Below are positions 45,751 through 53,074 of a DNA stretch of 64,000 bases, piece by piece. The stretch is from assembly GCF_900117415.1 (NCBI RefSeq), contig NZ_FPEI01000006.1, positions 1,054,001 to 1,118,000 on the forward strand, read 5' to 3'. Numbering within the stretch: the first letter of the stretch is position 1; each line of letters opens with the position of its first letter. The notes below the pieces were generated by a model. The model had not been told where the DNA came from. It searched no databases and worked only from the letters and a program-made list of their open reading frames with translations. Source of the stretch: Hyphomicrobium sp. CS1BSMeth3. Lineage in GTDB: Bacteria > Pseudomonadota > Alphaproteobacteria > Rhizobiales > Hyphomicrobiaceae. The translations under genes were made by a program, and so were the position numbers.

Positions 45751-46341
45751 CTACCCGAGAAACGGCACTGCGACGAACAGCCAGAAGCCGTTCAGCATCA
45801 GCAGTGTGCCGAGGCCACCAGCAGCGAAACTCGCAAGCAGCAGCGTGCTTGTGCCGGCGATGATCGCGACCGACGCCAGCACGATGCCGATCTGGATGAG
45901 CGCTCCCGCGAAATCGAAGTAGGGGTCCTTGCGCAGCGCCACGTCGCGCTCGCTCTGGAGCTCCTTTGCGTGCGCCGAGAGCTCCGTCAGCCCCTCGCGC
46001 GTGTCCGGCTCGCTTCGGTAGCGCTCCGCGGTCGCCCGCCAGGCGCTGATCTTGGCTTTGATCGCCTGCGCTGCCTCGGGAGCCAGGCCGGGCTGCGCGA
46101 GCAGCGTGAGCTCGAGCTCGTCGGCGGCGAGGATATAGCTGGTCCGCCGGATGTTCTTCGCCTGGAAGAACGCCCATGTATTCGAGGCGTCGATATTGGC
46201 GCGGTTGGCATCCTTCGTCGCGTTGCCGCCTCCCACGCCGCAGACGGCGAGGAGGACCGCGAGGACGCCGATCCACACCCCGATCCACTTGTTGCGTGCA
46301 TTGTCACCGGCCAGCTCATCGCGAACATCATCAATCGACAT
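45751..46341 (-). CDS. DUF4337-family membrane protein
   Basis: The 196-residue protein starts MSIDDVRDEL, has an N-terminal membrane helix (WIGVWIGVLAVLLAVCGVGGG), a cytoplasmic or periplasmic helical region beginning with NIDASNTWAFFQAKNIRR, and a C-terminal pair of helices (FAGALIQIGIVLASVAIIAG, LGTLLMLNGFWLFVAV). The pattern matches DUF4337. Function unknown. Start at 46341 is supported by GGGGGTG just upstream and by family N-termini; the longer frame to 46449 is not. Confidence 0.82.
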   Translation of the reverse strand: MSIDDVRDELAGDNARNKWIGVWIGVLAVLLAVCGVGGGNATKDANRANIDASNTWAFFQAKNIRRTSYILAADELELTLLAQPGLAPEAAQAIKAKISAWRATAERYRSEPDTREGLTELSAHAKELQSERDVALRKDPYFDFAGALIQIGIVLASVAIIAGTSTLLLASFAAGGLGTLLMLNGFWLFVAVPFLG

Positions 46342-46632
46342 GGCACCCCCAGTTTGAAGCCGTACCCAGCCCGCCGTCCTTCTACGCTCCGGCGCACGCC
46401 GCTGCACGCGCGAAGTCTTGGCTCCGCCGCCGCCCGGCATCAACGGCAAGCTGATCGTTCGGCGTAGGCACGACGGGCGTGAGACAGGCTCGCTCCACGC
46501 TCTCCGACAGGGCTGGTCTGCCGCCCGGGCGCGCCTGCCCTATTGGCTGGATAGCGCACCACCGTTATGCTCCACGCGACCCGGTTGGACGGAACCGGAT
46601 TTCAGAAATTTGCCGATTCCGAGGAGGAAACT

Positions 46633-47136
46633 ATGGCCTACACGCTCGAAGCGCTCGCGAACGACATCCGCTCGACGCTCAAGTCCGGTCCCGTTTCAGA
46701 GGCCGGACCCAAAGTCGTCACGCTCGTCGAGAAGGCCCTCAAGGACAAAGACTTCCTCCAGTTGAACTTCAGCCGGCCGAACATGAAGGTCCGCGAGGTC
46801 ATCTATGAGGATCCCGAGACCGGCTTCTGCGTCTGCGCCCACACCTACGAAGGCGCCGCCACCTCCCCCGCGCATGATCATGGTCCGAGCTGGGCCATTT
46901 ACGGCCAGGCCGAGGGCGTCACCGAGATGACCGACTGGAAGATCATCAAGAAGGGCTCGGGCGAGGATCCTTCCCTGGTCGAGGCGGTGCGGACCTACAA
47001 GCTCGAGCCCGGCATGGCCAAGTTCTACGACGTTGGCGCCGTCCATTCGCCGAAGCGCGATGCCGCCACCAAGCTGATCCGCATCGAGGGCAAGAACCTC
47101 GACACGGTGAAGCGCTCGAATATCAAAGTGGCCTGA
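46633..47136 (+). CDS. Cupin protein, cysteine-dioxygenase-like
   Basis: A 167-residue single-domain cupin. The metal-site motif is PAHDHGPSWAIYGQAEG (two His of the HxH pair) and the second cupin motif is YDVGAVHSPKRD, supplying the third His. This resembles thiol dioxygenases of the cysteine-dioxygenase superfamily, but residues specific to known substrates are not certain. GAGGAGGAAACT precedes the ATG at 46633. The gene appears monocistronic, and a very stable hairpin lies 36 bases after its stop. Confidence 0.78.
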   Translation: MAYTLEALANDIRSTLKSGPVSEAGPKVVTLVEKALKDKDFLQLNFSRPNMKVREVIYEDPETGFCVCAHTYEGAATSPAHDHGPSWAIYGQAEGVTEMTDWKIIKKGSGEDPSLVEAVRTYKLEPGMAKFYDVGAVHSPKRDAATKLIRIEGKNLDTVKRSNIKVA

Positions 47137-47171
47137 CCATCGTCGCGTTGACTTCCGCAGCACCCGCCAAC

Positions 47172-47204
47172 CAGTCCATCGACACCTGCAGTGTCGATGG
47201 ACTG
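47172..47204. other. Perfect 14-base-pair hairpin downstream of the cupin gene
   Basis: CAGTCCATCGACAC and GTGTCGATGGACTG are exact inverted repeats separated by CTGCA. No T-tract follows (TGAATACTTACG), so it is not a typical rho-independent terminator. It may stabilise the cupin mRNA 3' end, act as a weak terminator, or be a regulatory element ahead of the antiporter operon, whose first gene starts 190 bases further on. Confidence 0.6.
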
Positions 47205-47293
47205 TGAATACTTACGTTCGCCCGAGGGTTGCCGCAGCGTGAGAATGCCGCTAGGTAACTAACTCGTGACAATCGCGCCCTGGGGAGGAAGCG

Positions 47294-47401
47294 ATGCGAG
47301 ACGAGGGAGCCACCCCCGCTCATGAGGCGGTGGCCAAGCGGAGCACATTCTACAGCCGGACGTGCGCCTCTACCTACGGGAGCGGCGCCACATGCGTGTG
47401 A
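47294..47401 (+). CDS. Possible leader or upstream ORF of the antiporter operon, 35 aa
   Basis: ATG at 47294 has an excellent Shine-Dalgarno (GGGGAGG, five-base spacing). It opens a 35-codon frame (MRDEGATPAHEAVAKR...) that ends at 47401, overlapping the first codons of the mrpE-like gene in another frame. It has no recognisable domain. It could be a translated leader that couples initiation of mrpE, or an incidental frame. The overlap and ribosome-binding site are direct observations; function is speculation. Confidence 0.4.
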   Translation: MRDEGATPAHEAVAKRSTFYSRTCASTYGSGATCV

Positions 47402-47865
47402 TCTCCTTCGGCGTCATCCTCTACCTCTTCTGGCTCGCGCTCTCCGGCTACTTCAAGCCCTTCCTGCTCATCGGCGGCCTGATCTGCACGCTCTTCGTGC
47501 TCTATGCCTCGCGCCGCATGAAGCTCATCGACACCGAGGGCTATCCCGCGCACCTCTTCCCGGCAGCCTCCACCTACTGGCCCTGGCTTCTGTGGGAGAT
47601 CATCAAGTCCGGCTGGAATGTAACCAAGGTCATTCTGCGGCCACGGCTCAGCATCTCGCCTGCGATGACCCGCCTGGTCGCCAGCCAGCACTCGGCCGCT
47701 GGGATCGCGACCTACGCGAACTCCATCACGCTGACGCCCGGCACCATAACAACCGGCGCGAAAGGCAATATCCTCACCGTCCACGCGCTGGAGCGCGGCG
47801 GCGCGCTCGACCTCGAAGAGGGTGGTATGGACGCGCGCGTGACACGCTTCGAAAGGGGAGGCTGA
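47392..47865 (+). CDS. mrpE: Na+/H+ antiporter subunit E (MrpE/MnhE)
   Basis: A 157-residue membrane subunit of Mrp-type antiporters. The N-terminal helix pair (VISFGVILYLFWLALSGYF, FLLIGGLICTLFVLYAS) is followed by YWPWLLWEIIKSGWNV, the conserved Trp-rich segment. Hydrophilic MrpE signatures are SITLTPGTITT and LTVHALE. ATG at 47392 is used; a GTG at 47362 would add ten residues. First gene of a long operon in which successive genes touch or overlap. Confidence 0.93.
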   Translation: MRVISFGVILYLFWLALSGYFKPFLLIGGLICTLFVLYASRRMKLIDTEGYPAHLFPAASTYWPWLLWEIIKSGWNVTKVILRPRLSISPAMTRLVASQHSAAGIATYANSITLTPGTITTGAKGNILTVHALERGGALDLEEGGMDARVTRFERGG

Positions 47866-48143
47866 TGTTCGCCGCAGCCATGCTCGCCGTCATCGCGGCG
47901 CTGGTGCTCGTCGTCGTTCGGGTGATCAAGGGCCCGACCGTCTTCGATCGCGTTCTCGCCGGCAACTCCGTGGGGACGCTCGCCATCATCCTGGTTGCGG
48001 TTCTCGGCTTTCTCAACGGGCGGCCAGAATTCCTCGACGTCGCGCTCACCTACGGCGTTCTCAACCTGATCGGCACGCTCGCGATCCTGAAGTTCTTCCG
48101 CCACGGCGATCTCGCCTACGATGAGCAGGAGGACGAGGCTTGA
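47865..48143 (+). CDS. mrpF: Na+/H+ antiporter subunit F (MrpF/MnhF)
   Basis: A 92-residue three-helix membrane protein. The hallmark segment is RVIKGPTVFDRVLAGNSVGTLA, equivalent to the RxxxGPtxxDRvlA motif of MrpF. The ATG shares its first base with the stop codon of mrpE (TGATG), so the genes are translationally coupled. Component of the membrane complex; does not itself carry the antiporter channel. Confidence 0.93.
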   Translation: MFAAAMLAVIAALVLVVVRVIKGPTVFDRVLAGNSVGTLAIILVAVLGFLNGRPEFLDVALTYGVLNLIGTLAILKFFRHGDLAYDEQEDEA

Positions 48144-48511
48144 TCTTCCTCGATGTCGCGAGCTGGGTGCTGATCCTCATCGGGTCAGGCTTCATAATTG
48201 CGGGGGCGATCGGCGTCCTGCGCCTGCCCGACGTCTATACGCGCATGCACGCGGCAAGCGTCATCGAGACTGTCGGCGCCGGCGCCCTTTTCGCCGGCCT
48301 CATGCTGCAGGCGGGCTTGACCCAGGTGACGCTCAAGCTCCTCTTCATCCTGCTGCTCTTCTTCTTCACCGGTCCGGTGATCACGCACGCATTGGCCCAG
48401 GCAGCACTGCACGCCGGCGTAAAACCCGAGCTCGAGGAGGATCGGCGGGACCGCCTCAGCGCCAGCAAGACGGATGGCAACGCGGGCTCGGACGAAGGGA
48501 GGCTGCCATAG
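48140..48511 (+). CDS. mrpG: Na+/H+ antiporter subunit G (MrpG/MnhG)
   Basis: A 123-residue protein with three membrane helices and the MrpG motif GVLRLPDVYTRMHAAS. The start is TTG at 48140, overlapping the mrpF stop (TTGA), in keeping with the tight spacing of this operon. The C-terminal tail (ELEEDRRDRLSASK) is hydrophilic. Ordinary length for MrpG. It overlaps the next gene's proposed start codon. Confidence 0.93.
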   Translation: MIFLDVASWVLILIGSGFIIAGAIGVLRLPDVYTRMHAASVIETVGAGALFAGLMLQAGLTQVTLKLLFILLLFFFTGPVITHALAQAALHAGVKPELEEDRRDRLSASKTDGNAGSDEGRLP

Positions 48512-49062
48512 AAGGCTTCACCAACACCGTGCTGCTGACGCTGCTGGTGATCGTGACGATCGCCATCGTACGCATGCGCAGCCTGTTCGGCGTCATCGCG
48601 CTGTCGGGCGTCTACAGCTTCCTCATGGCGAGCGTGCTGATGGTCTACGACGCCGTCGACGTCGCCATGACCGAGGCAGCGGTCGGCGCCGGCGTCTCGA
48701 CGGTGCTGCTCCTCGCCGCCCTGCATCTCACCAAGGCCCGCGAATACCCTCAGCCGCGGCCTGCCGCGATCCCGCTTCTCGTCGCTGTTGTCGTCGGCGT
48801 CGCGCTCATTTGGGCAACCTACGACCTGCCTGCCTTCGGAATTGCGGATGCGCCCATCCACAAGCACGTCGCGCCGCACTATCTGCAGAATGCGATTCAG
48901 GAGACCCTCGTCGGCAACGTCGTCTCCGCTGTCCTGGCCGACTACCGCGGCTTCGACACGTTCGGTGAAGTGATCGTGGTCTTCACGGCGGGCATCGGCG
49001 TCATGCTGCTGCTCAAGGGCCGCCGGCAAGGACGAGATGGCCGCGAAGGAGACGCGCGATGA
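48508..49062 (+). CDS. DUF4040 antiporter subunit (MrpA C-terminal part; MbhD+MbhE-like), apparent ATA start
   Basis: A 184-residue protein. The first half is a DUF4040 domain (RSLFGVIALSGVYSFLMA, then AMTEAAVGAGVST). The second half matches the MrpA C-terminal/MbhE segment (ETLVGNVVSAVLADYRGFD). So it combines what are two small subunits in archaeal Mbh and the C-terminal end of canonical MrpA. No ATG, GTG or TTG lies at the expected start. AAGGGAGG (48495-48502) ideally positions ATA at 48508, which would give the family N-terminus M-E-x-F-x-N. GTG at 48529 is the only normal codon and lies too far away. Confidence 0.85.
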   Translation: MEGFTNTVLLTLLVIVTIAIVRMRSLFGVIALSGVYSFLMASVLMVYDAVDVAMTEAAVGAGVSTVLLLAALHLTKAREYPQPRPAAIPLLVAVVVGVALIWATYDLPAFGIADAPIHKHVAPHYLQNAIQETLVGNVVSAVLADYRGFDTFGEVIVVFTAGIGVMLLLKGRRQGRDGREGDAR

Positions 49063-49475
49063 GGCTCGACGTCGTATTGCGGGTCGGCGTCAAGCTGATC
49101 ATCCCTTTCATGCTGCTCTTCGGCCTCTACGTGCAATTGCATGGGGACTACGGCCCTGGCGGCGGTTTCCAGGCCGGTGTGATCGTTGCCGGCGCGCTCA
49201 TCGTCTATGCTCTCATTTTCGGGCTCGATGAGGCCCAGCGCGTTGTGCCGCGCCGGCTCGTCGAATTCCTCGTGCCGCTCGGCGTGCTCATCTATGCCGG
49301 CACCGGCGCCTTCGCTCTGCTCAACGGCCACAACTTCCTCGACTACTCGGTCCTGGCCGCCCATGCGCCAGCAGGCCGCGAGCGCGGCATCCTGCTCGTG
49401 GAGGCCGGCGTGCTCGTCACGGTCTCCTCGACCATGATCGCCCTCTTCTATGCCTTCTCGGAACGGGGACGCTGA
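49059..49475 (+). CDS. mrpB: Na+/H+ antiporter subunit B (MrpB/MnhB)
   Basis: A 138-residue four-helix membrane subunit with the MnhB hallmark YGPGGGFQAGVIVAGALI and the conserved VEAGVLVTVSSTM near the C-terminus. Start at 49059 overlaps the previous stop by four bases (ATGA). Standard length for a separate MrpB. Unlike two-subunit-fused systems, it is not joined to MrpA here. Confidence 0.93.
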   Translation: MRLDVVLRVGVKLIIPFMLLFGLYVQLHGDYGPGGGFQAGVIVAGALIVYALIFGLDEAQRVVPRRLVEFLVPLGVLIYAGTGAFALLNGHNFLDYSVLAAHAPAGRERGILLVEAGVLVTVSSTMIALFYAFSERGR

Positions 49476-49840
49476 TGGGGGCCGTGCAGAACTTCTTCGA
49501 TCACTATAACTACATCGCCACGATCGTGCTGATGGTTGCCGGGCTCTACATCGTCATTGCCCGCGGCAACATGATCAAGAAGCTGATCGGGCTGATGCTC
49601 TTCCAGACGTCGGTCTACCTGCTCTACATCGCGCCCGGCAAAATCATCGGCGGTACGCCGCCCGTTCTCGATCCTAACTTCACGGTCTACTCGAACCCGC
49701 TGCCGCATGTGCTCATCCTGACGGCGATCGTCGTCGGCGTTGCGACCATCGCGCTCGGCCTCGCCATCGTCTCGCGCATTCACGAGGCCTACGGCACCAT
49801 CGAGGAAGACGAAATCTTCGCGCGGGAAGAGCAGGAATGA
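49475..49840 (+). CDS. mrpC: Na+/H+ antiporter subunit C (MrpC, NuoK-like)
   Basis: A 121-residue three-helix protein homologous to NuoK of complex I. It has the conserved helix NMIKKLIGLMLFQTSVYLLYI and the segment DPNFTVYSNPLPHVLILTAIVVG, typical of MrpC. ATG overlaps the mrpB stop (TGATG). Its C-terminal tail is acidic. Confidence 0.93.
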   Translation: MGAVQNFFDHYNYIATIVLMVAGLYIVIARGNMIKKLIGLMLFQTSVYLLYIAPGKIIGGTPPVLDPNFTVYSNPLPHVLILTAIVVGVATIALGLAIVSRIHEAYGTIEEDEIFAREEQE

Positions 49841-51330
49841 GTGCCATTACCGCGCAACTGCCCGGCCTTCAGGTGGTCGTGCCACTGCTCGGCGCGATCA
49901 TCGCCGCCTTCATGAGGCGCGGCACGCTTGCCTGGGCCTGGGCCACGCTGATCACGGCCTTTACGCCGATCATTGCATTCGCCCTGCTCTTTCAGGTGTG
50001 GAGCAACGGCCCAATCTCGTACCACATGGGCGGATGGCCTCCGCCGATCGGCATCGAATACCGCGTCGATCTGCTCAATGCCTTCGTGCTCGTGCTCGTG
50101 AGCCTCGTCAGCACGATCATGATGCCCTACGCGCGGCGCAGCGTTGCTCATGAAATCGACGGTGACAAGCAGGCATGGTTCTACGCCATGTACCTGCTCT
50201 GCCTTGCGGGCCTGCTGGGCATCGCGATCACGGGCGATGCGTTCAACGCCTTCGTCTTCCTCGAGATCTCGTCCCTCTCGACGTACGTCATGATCGCCAT
50301 GGGTCGCGATCGCCGCGCGCTCGTCGCCTCTTACCAGTACCTGATCCTCGGTACGATCGGCGCCACCTTCTACGTGATCGGCGTGGGCCTCCTCTATCTC
50401 GTGACGGGCAGCTTGAATTTCGCCGACATCGCCGCACGTCTCGGCGAGGCCTCGGCTGCCTTCCCACGCCCTGTTCTCGCGGGCCTCGCCTTCCTTTTCG
50501 TCGGCATCAGCCTGAAGCTGGCGCTCTTCCCGCTGCACCTCTGGCTGCCGAACGCCTATGCCTATGCGCCGTCGTTCGCCACCGCCTTCCTGGCCGCGAC
50601 GGCGACCAAGGTCGCGGTCTATCTCTTCCTGCGCATCGCCTTCTCGATCTATGGCGTCGCGCTCGATCTCAAGGCGTTGCCCGTCTCGACCGTGCTCTAT
50701 CCACTCTCGATCGCGGCGATGTTCATCGCGTCGATCCTTGCGGTCTACGAGCAGAATCTCAAACGGATGCTCGCCTACTCGTCGGTCGCGCAGATCGGGT
50801 ACATCACGCTCGGCATTGCCTTGATGAACCAGGCCGGTCTTACCGGCGGCATCGTCCACCTCTTCAATCACGCACTGATCAAGGGCGCACTCTTCCTCGC
50901 GCTCGGCGCCGTCATGTACCGCGCAGGGACCGTAAAGCTCGACGACCTCGGCGGGATCGGCCGGACGATGCCGCTCACGTTCGCCGCATTCGTCCTTGCA
51001 GGCATGAGCCTCATGGGTGTGCCGGGCACGGCCGGCTTCATCTCGAAGTACTATCTCATTGTCGGCGCGCTTGACGCCGGCAAATGGCCCGTCGCCTTCC
51101 TGATCGTGGCGAGCTCGCTCATTGCTCTGCTGTATATCGGCCGCGCCGTCGAAGTGGCCTACTTCCGCCCCGTCTCGAAGGCCGTCGCGCACGCCAAGGA
51201 CCCGCCGCTCATGATGCTGGTCCCGATGCTCGCGCTCACTTTCGCCTCCGTGTACTTCGGCATCGATACCGAGCTTTCGGCTGGCGTCGCGAGCCGGATC
51301 GCCGAGTTGCTGATCGGAGGGCTCAAGTAA
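49837..51330 (+). CDS. mrpD: Antiporter D subunit, first copy (MrpD, NuoN/NuoM-like)
   Basis: A 497-residue proton-translocating antiporter-like subunit with about 14 helices. Key ionisable residues by alignment with NuoL/M/N: Glu143 in FLEISSLSTY (TM5), Lys227 in ISLKLALFPLHLWLP (TM7) and Lys258 in ATATKVAVYLF (TM8). Also seen are RMLAYSSVAQIGYI and HLFNHALIKGALFLALG. The start overlaps mrpC by four bases. Complete set of channel residues, so probably functional in ion translocation. Confidence 0.95.
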   Translation: MSAITAQLPGLQVVVPLLGAIIAAFMRRGTLAWAWATLITAFTPIIAFALLFQVWSNGPISYHMGGWPPPIGIEYRVDLLNAFVLVLVSLVSTIMMPYARRSVAHEIDGDKQAWFYAMYLLCLAGLLGIAITGDAFNAFVFLEISSLSTYVMIAMGRDRRALVASYQYLILGTIGATFYVIGVGLLYLVTGSLNFADIAARLGEASAAFPRPVLAGLAFLFVGISLKLALFPLHLWLPNAYAYAPSFATAFLAATATKVAVYLFLRIAFSIYGVALDLKALPVSTVLYPLSIAAMFIASILAVYEQNLKRMLAYSSVAQIGYITLGIALMNQAGLTGGIVHLFNHALIKGALFLALGAVMYRAGTVKLDDLGGIGRTMPLTFAAFVLAGMSLMGVPGTAGFISKYYLIVGALDAGKWPVAFLIVASSLIALLYIGRAVEVAYFRPVSKAVAHAKDPPLMMLVPMLALTFASVYFGIDTELSAGVASRIAELLIGGLK

Positions 51331-52817
51331 TGCTGGCCCTCGCCCCCGACACGCTCATCATGGCCGCGCTGACGATCCCGATCATCGGCGCGCTCCTCAT
51401 TCCGCTGTTTCACAACGCACCCAATGCGCGCGAGAGCGTGACGCTCATTACGGCCGGTGCGCTCGCGCTCACAGTCTGGAGCCTGCTGCCGCACGTACTC
51501 GCCGGTGCCCGTCCTGCAGCGATCGATCTTGCCGTCGTTCCCGGCCTCAACATCGCCTTCCAAGTCGAGCCGCTGGGTATGCTCTTCGCGCTCGTCGCAG
51601 CAACGCTCTGGCTCGTGACGTCCGTCTATTCGATCGGCTATATGCGCGGGAACGACGAGCCGCGCCAGACGAGCTTCTATGTCTGCTTCGCGATTGCGCT
51701 CTGGGCGACCATGGGCATTGCTTTCGCGAAGAACCTTTTCACGCTCTTCATTTTCTACGAGATCCTGACGCTCTCGACCTATCCGCTCGTCGCGCACAAG
51801 GCGAATGCCGAGGCCATCCGCGCCGGCCGCATCTACCTGCTGATCCTGATCGGCACGTCCATGGTGCTGCTGCTCCCCGCGATCGCCTGGACGTGGGTGC
51901 TTTCGGGCACGCTCGACTTCATCCCCGGCGGCATACTCAAGGACAAGGCGACACCCTTCGCCCTGTGCGCTTTGCTCGCGCTCTTTGCCTTCGGCATTGG
52001 CAAGGCCGCGCTCATGCCGCTGCACTTCTGGCTGCCGGCTGCCATGGTGGCGCCGACGCCCGTCAGCGCGTTGCTCCACGCCGTTGCGGTCGTGAAGGCC
52101 GGTGTCTTCACCATCCTGAAGGTGATCGTCTACACGTTCGGCATCGAGACACTCGCCTATGCCGGCAGCGGCGGCTGGCTCGTCTATGCAGCCGGCTTCA
52201 CGATCATCGCGGCCTCGCTCGTCGCGCTCAGGAAAGACAATCTCAAGGCGCGCCTCGCCTACTCGACGGTCTCGCAGCTCTCCTACGTAATCCTTGCGGC
52301 CGCAATCCTGGCGCCCATATCGGCAGTCGGCGCCGCCATGCACATTGCGGCGCACGCCGTCAGCAAGATCACGCTCTTCTTCGCGGCGGGCTCGATCTAC
52401 ACCGCCGCCCACAAGACCGAGATCAGCGAGCTGGCCGGCATCGGCCGGCGCATGCCCTGGACCATGGGCGCCTTCACGATCGGCGCCATCAGCATGATCG
52501 GCCTGCCGCCAACTGCGGGCTTCCTCGGCAAGTGGTTCATGCTCTCGGGCGCCATGCAGACGGGCCAATGGCTTCCGATCGCCATTATCGTCGCGAGCAC
52601 GCTGCTCAATGCCGCCTATTTCCTGCCGATCGTCTACACGGCTTTCTTCGAGCGCGAGCCGGCCGCCCACGCCGTTGGCGCCGATGCAGCCCGTGATCAT
52701 GGTGAGGCGCCGCTGCCGATCGTGATCGCACTCACTTTCACCGCGGCCGCGACGGTCGGGCTGTTCCTCTTTCCCGAGGTGCCGCTCGCCCTCGCCAAGC
52801 TGATGGCGGGAGTATGA
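51330..52817 (+). CDS. Antiporter D subunit, second copy (NuoL/NuoM-like)
   Basis: A 495-residue paralogue of the preceding subunit. Glu144 in FYEILTLSTYP, Lys225 in GIGKAALMPLHFWLP and Lys256 in VAVVKAGVFTILK retain the TM5, TM7 and TM8 charges. VSALLHAVAVVKAGVF resembles the NuoL/MrpA N-terminal domain, so it may substitute for the missing MrpA N-terminal half. The ATG shares a base with the previous stop (TAATG). Confidence 0.93.
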   Translation: MLALAPDTLIMAALTIPIIGALLIPLFHNAPNARESVTLITAGALALTVWSLLPHVLAGARPAAIDLAVVPGLNIAFQVEPLGMLFALVAATLWLVTSVYSIGYMRGNDEPRQTSFYVCFAIALWATMGIAFAKNLFTLFIFYEILTLSTYPLVAHKANAEAIRAGRIYLLILIGTSMVLLLPAIAWTWVLSGTLDFIPGGILKDKATPFALCALLALFAFGIGKAALMPLHFWLPAAMVAPTPVSALLHAVAVVKAGVFTILKVIVYTFGIETLAYAGSGGWLVYAAGFTIIAASLVALRKDNLKARLAYSTVSQLSYVILAAAILAPISAVGAAMHIAAHAVSKITLFFAAGSIYTAAHKTEISELAGIGRRMPWTMGAFTIGAISMIGLPPTAGFLGKWFMLSGAMQTGQWLPIAIIVASTLLNAAYFLPIVYTAFFEREPAAHAVGADAARDHGEAPLPIVIALTFTAAATVGLFLFPEVPLALAKLMAGV

Positions 52818-53074
52818 TCATGCGCGACACACGCAAGACCTCTCCGACGCTGATGAAGACCCTTGCGGGCAAGGACCTCCGTAAACTGGGCCTCCTTGTT
52901 CTCGCGGTGCTGGTGCTGCTCGATCTCGCCGTAGCGCACCATGGATACTTCGGGATCGACGGCACGTTCGGCTTCGCCGCCTGGTTTGGCGCCCTCTCCT
53001 GCTTCGCCCTGATCCTGCTCGCCCTCGCCGTCGGCTCCATCCTGCGCGCTCCGGAGGGGACCTATGACGACTAG
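52814..53074 (+). CDS. Small two-helix membrane protein in antiporter operon
   Basis: An 86-residue protein with a basic N-terminus (RDTRKTSPTLMKTLAGKDLRK) and two predicted helices (LGLLVLAVLVLLDLAVAHH, FAAWFGALSCFALILLALA). It overlaps the end of the second D gene by four bases (ATGA) and the start of the third by eleven. The tight overlaps imply a real subunit or accessory. It is not recognised as a standard Mrp subunit. Function unknown. Confidence 0.75.
   Translation: MIMRDTRKTSPTLMKTLAGKDLRKLGLLVLAVLVLLDLAVAHHGYFGIDGTFGFAAWFGALSCFALILLALAVGSILRAPEGTYDD

Noticed and set aside
49789-52700. Long minus-strand frames opposite the two mrpD-type genes
   Set aside because: Same effect of hydrophobic codons read in reverse; the plus-strand subunits have clear family motifs.
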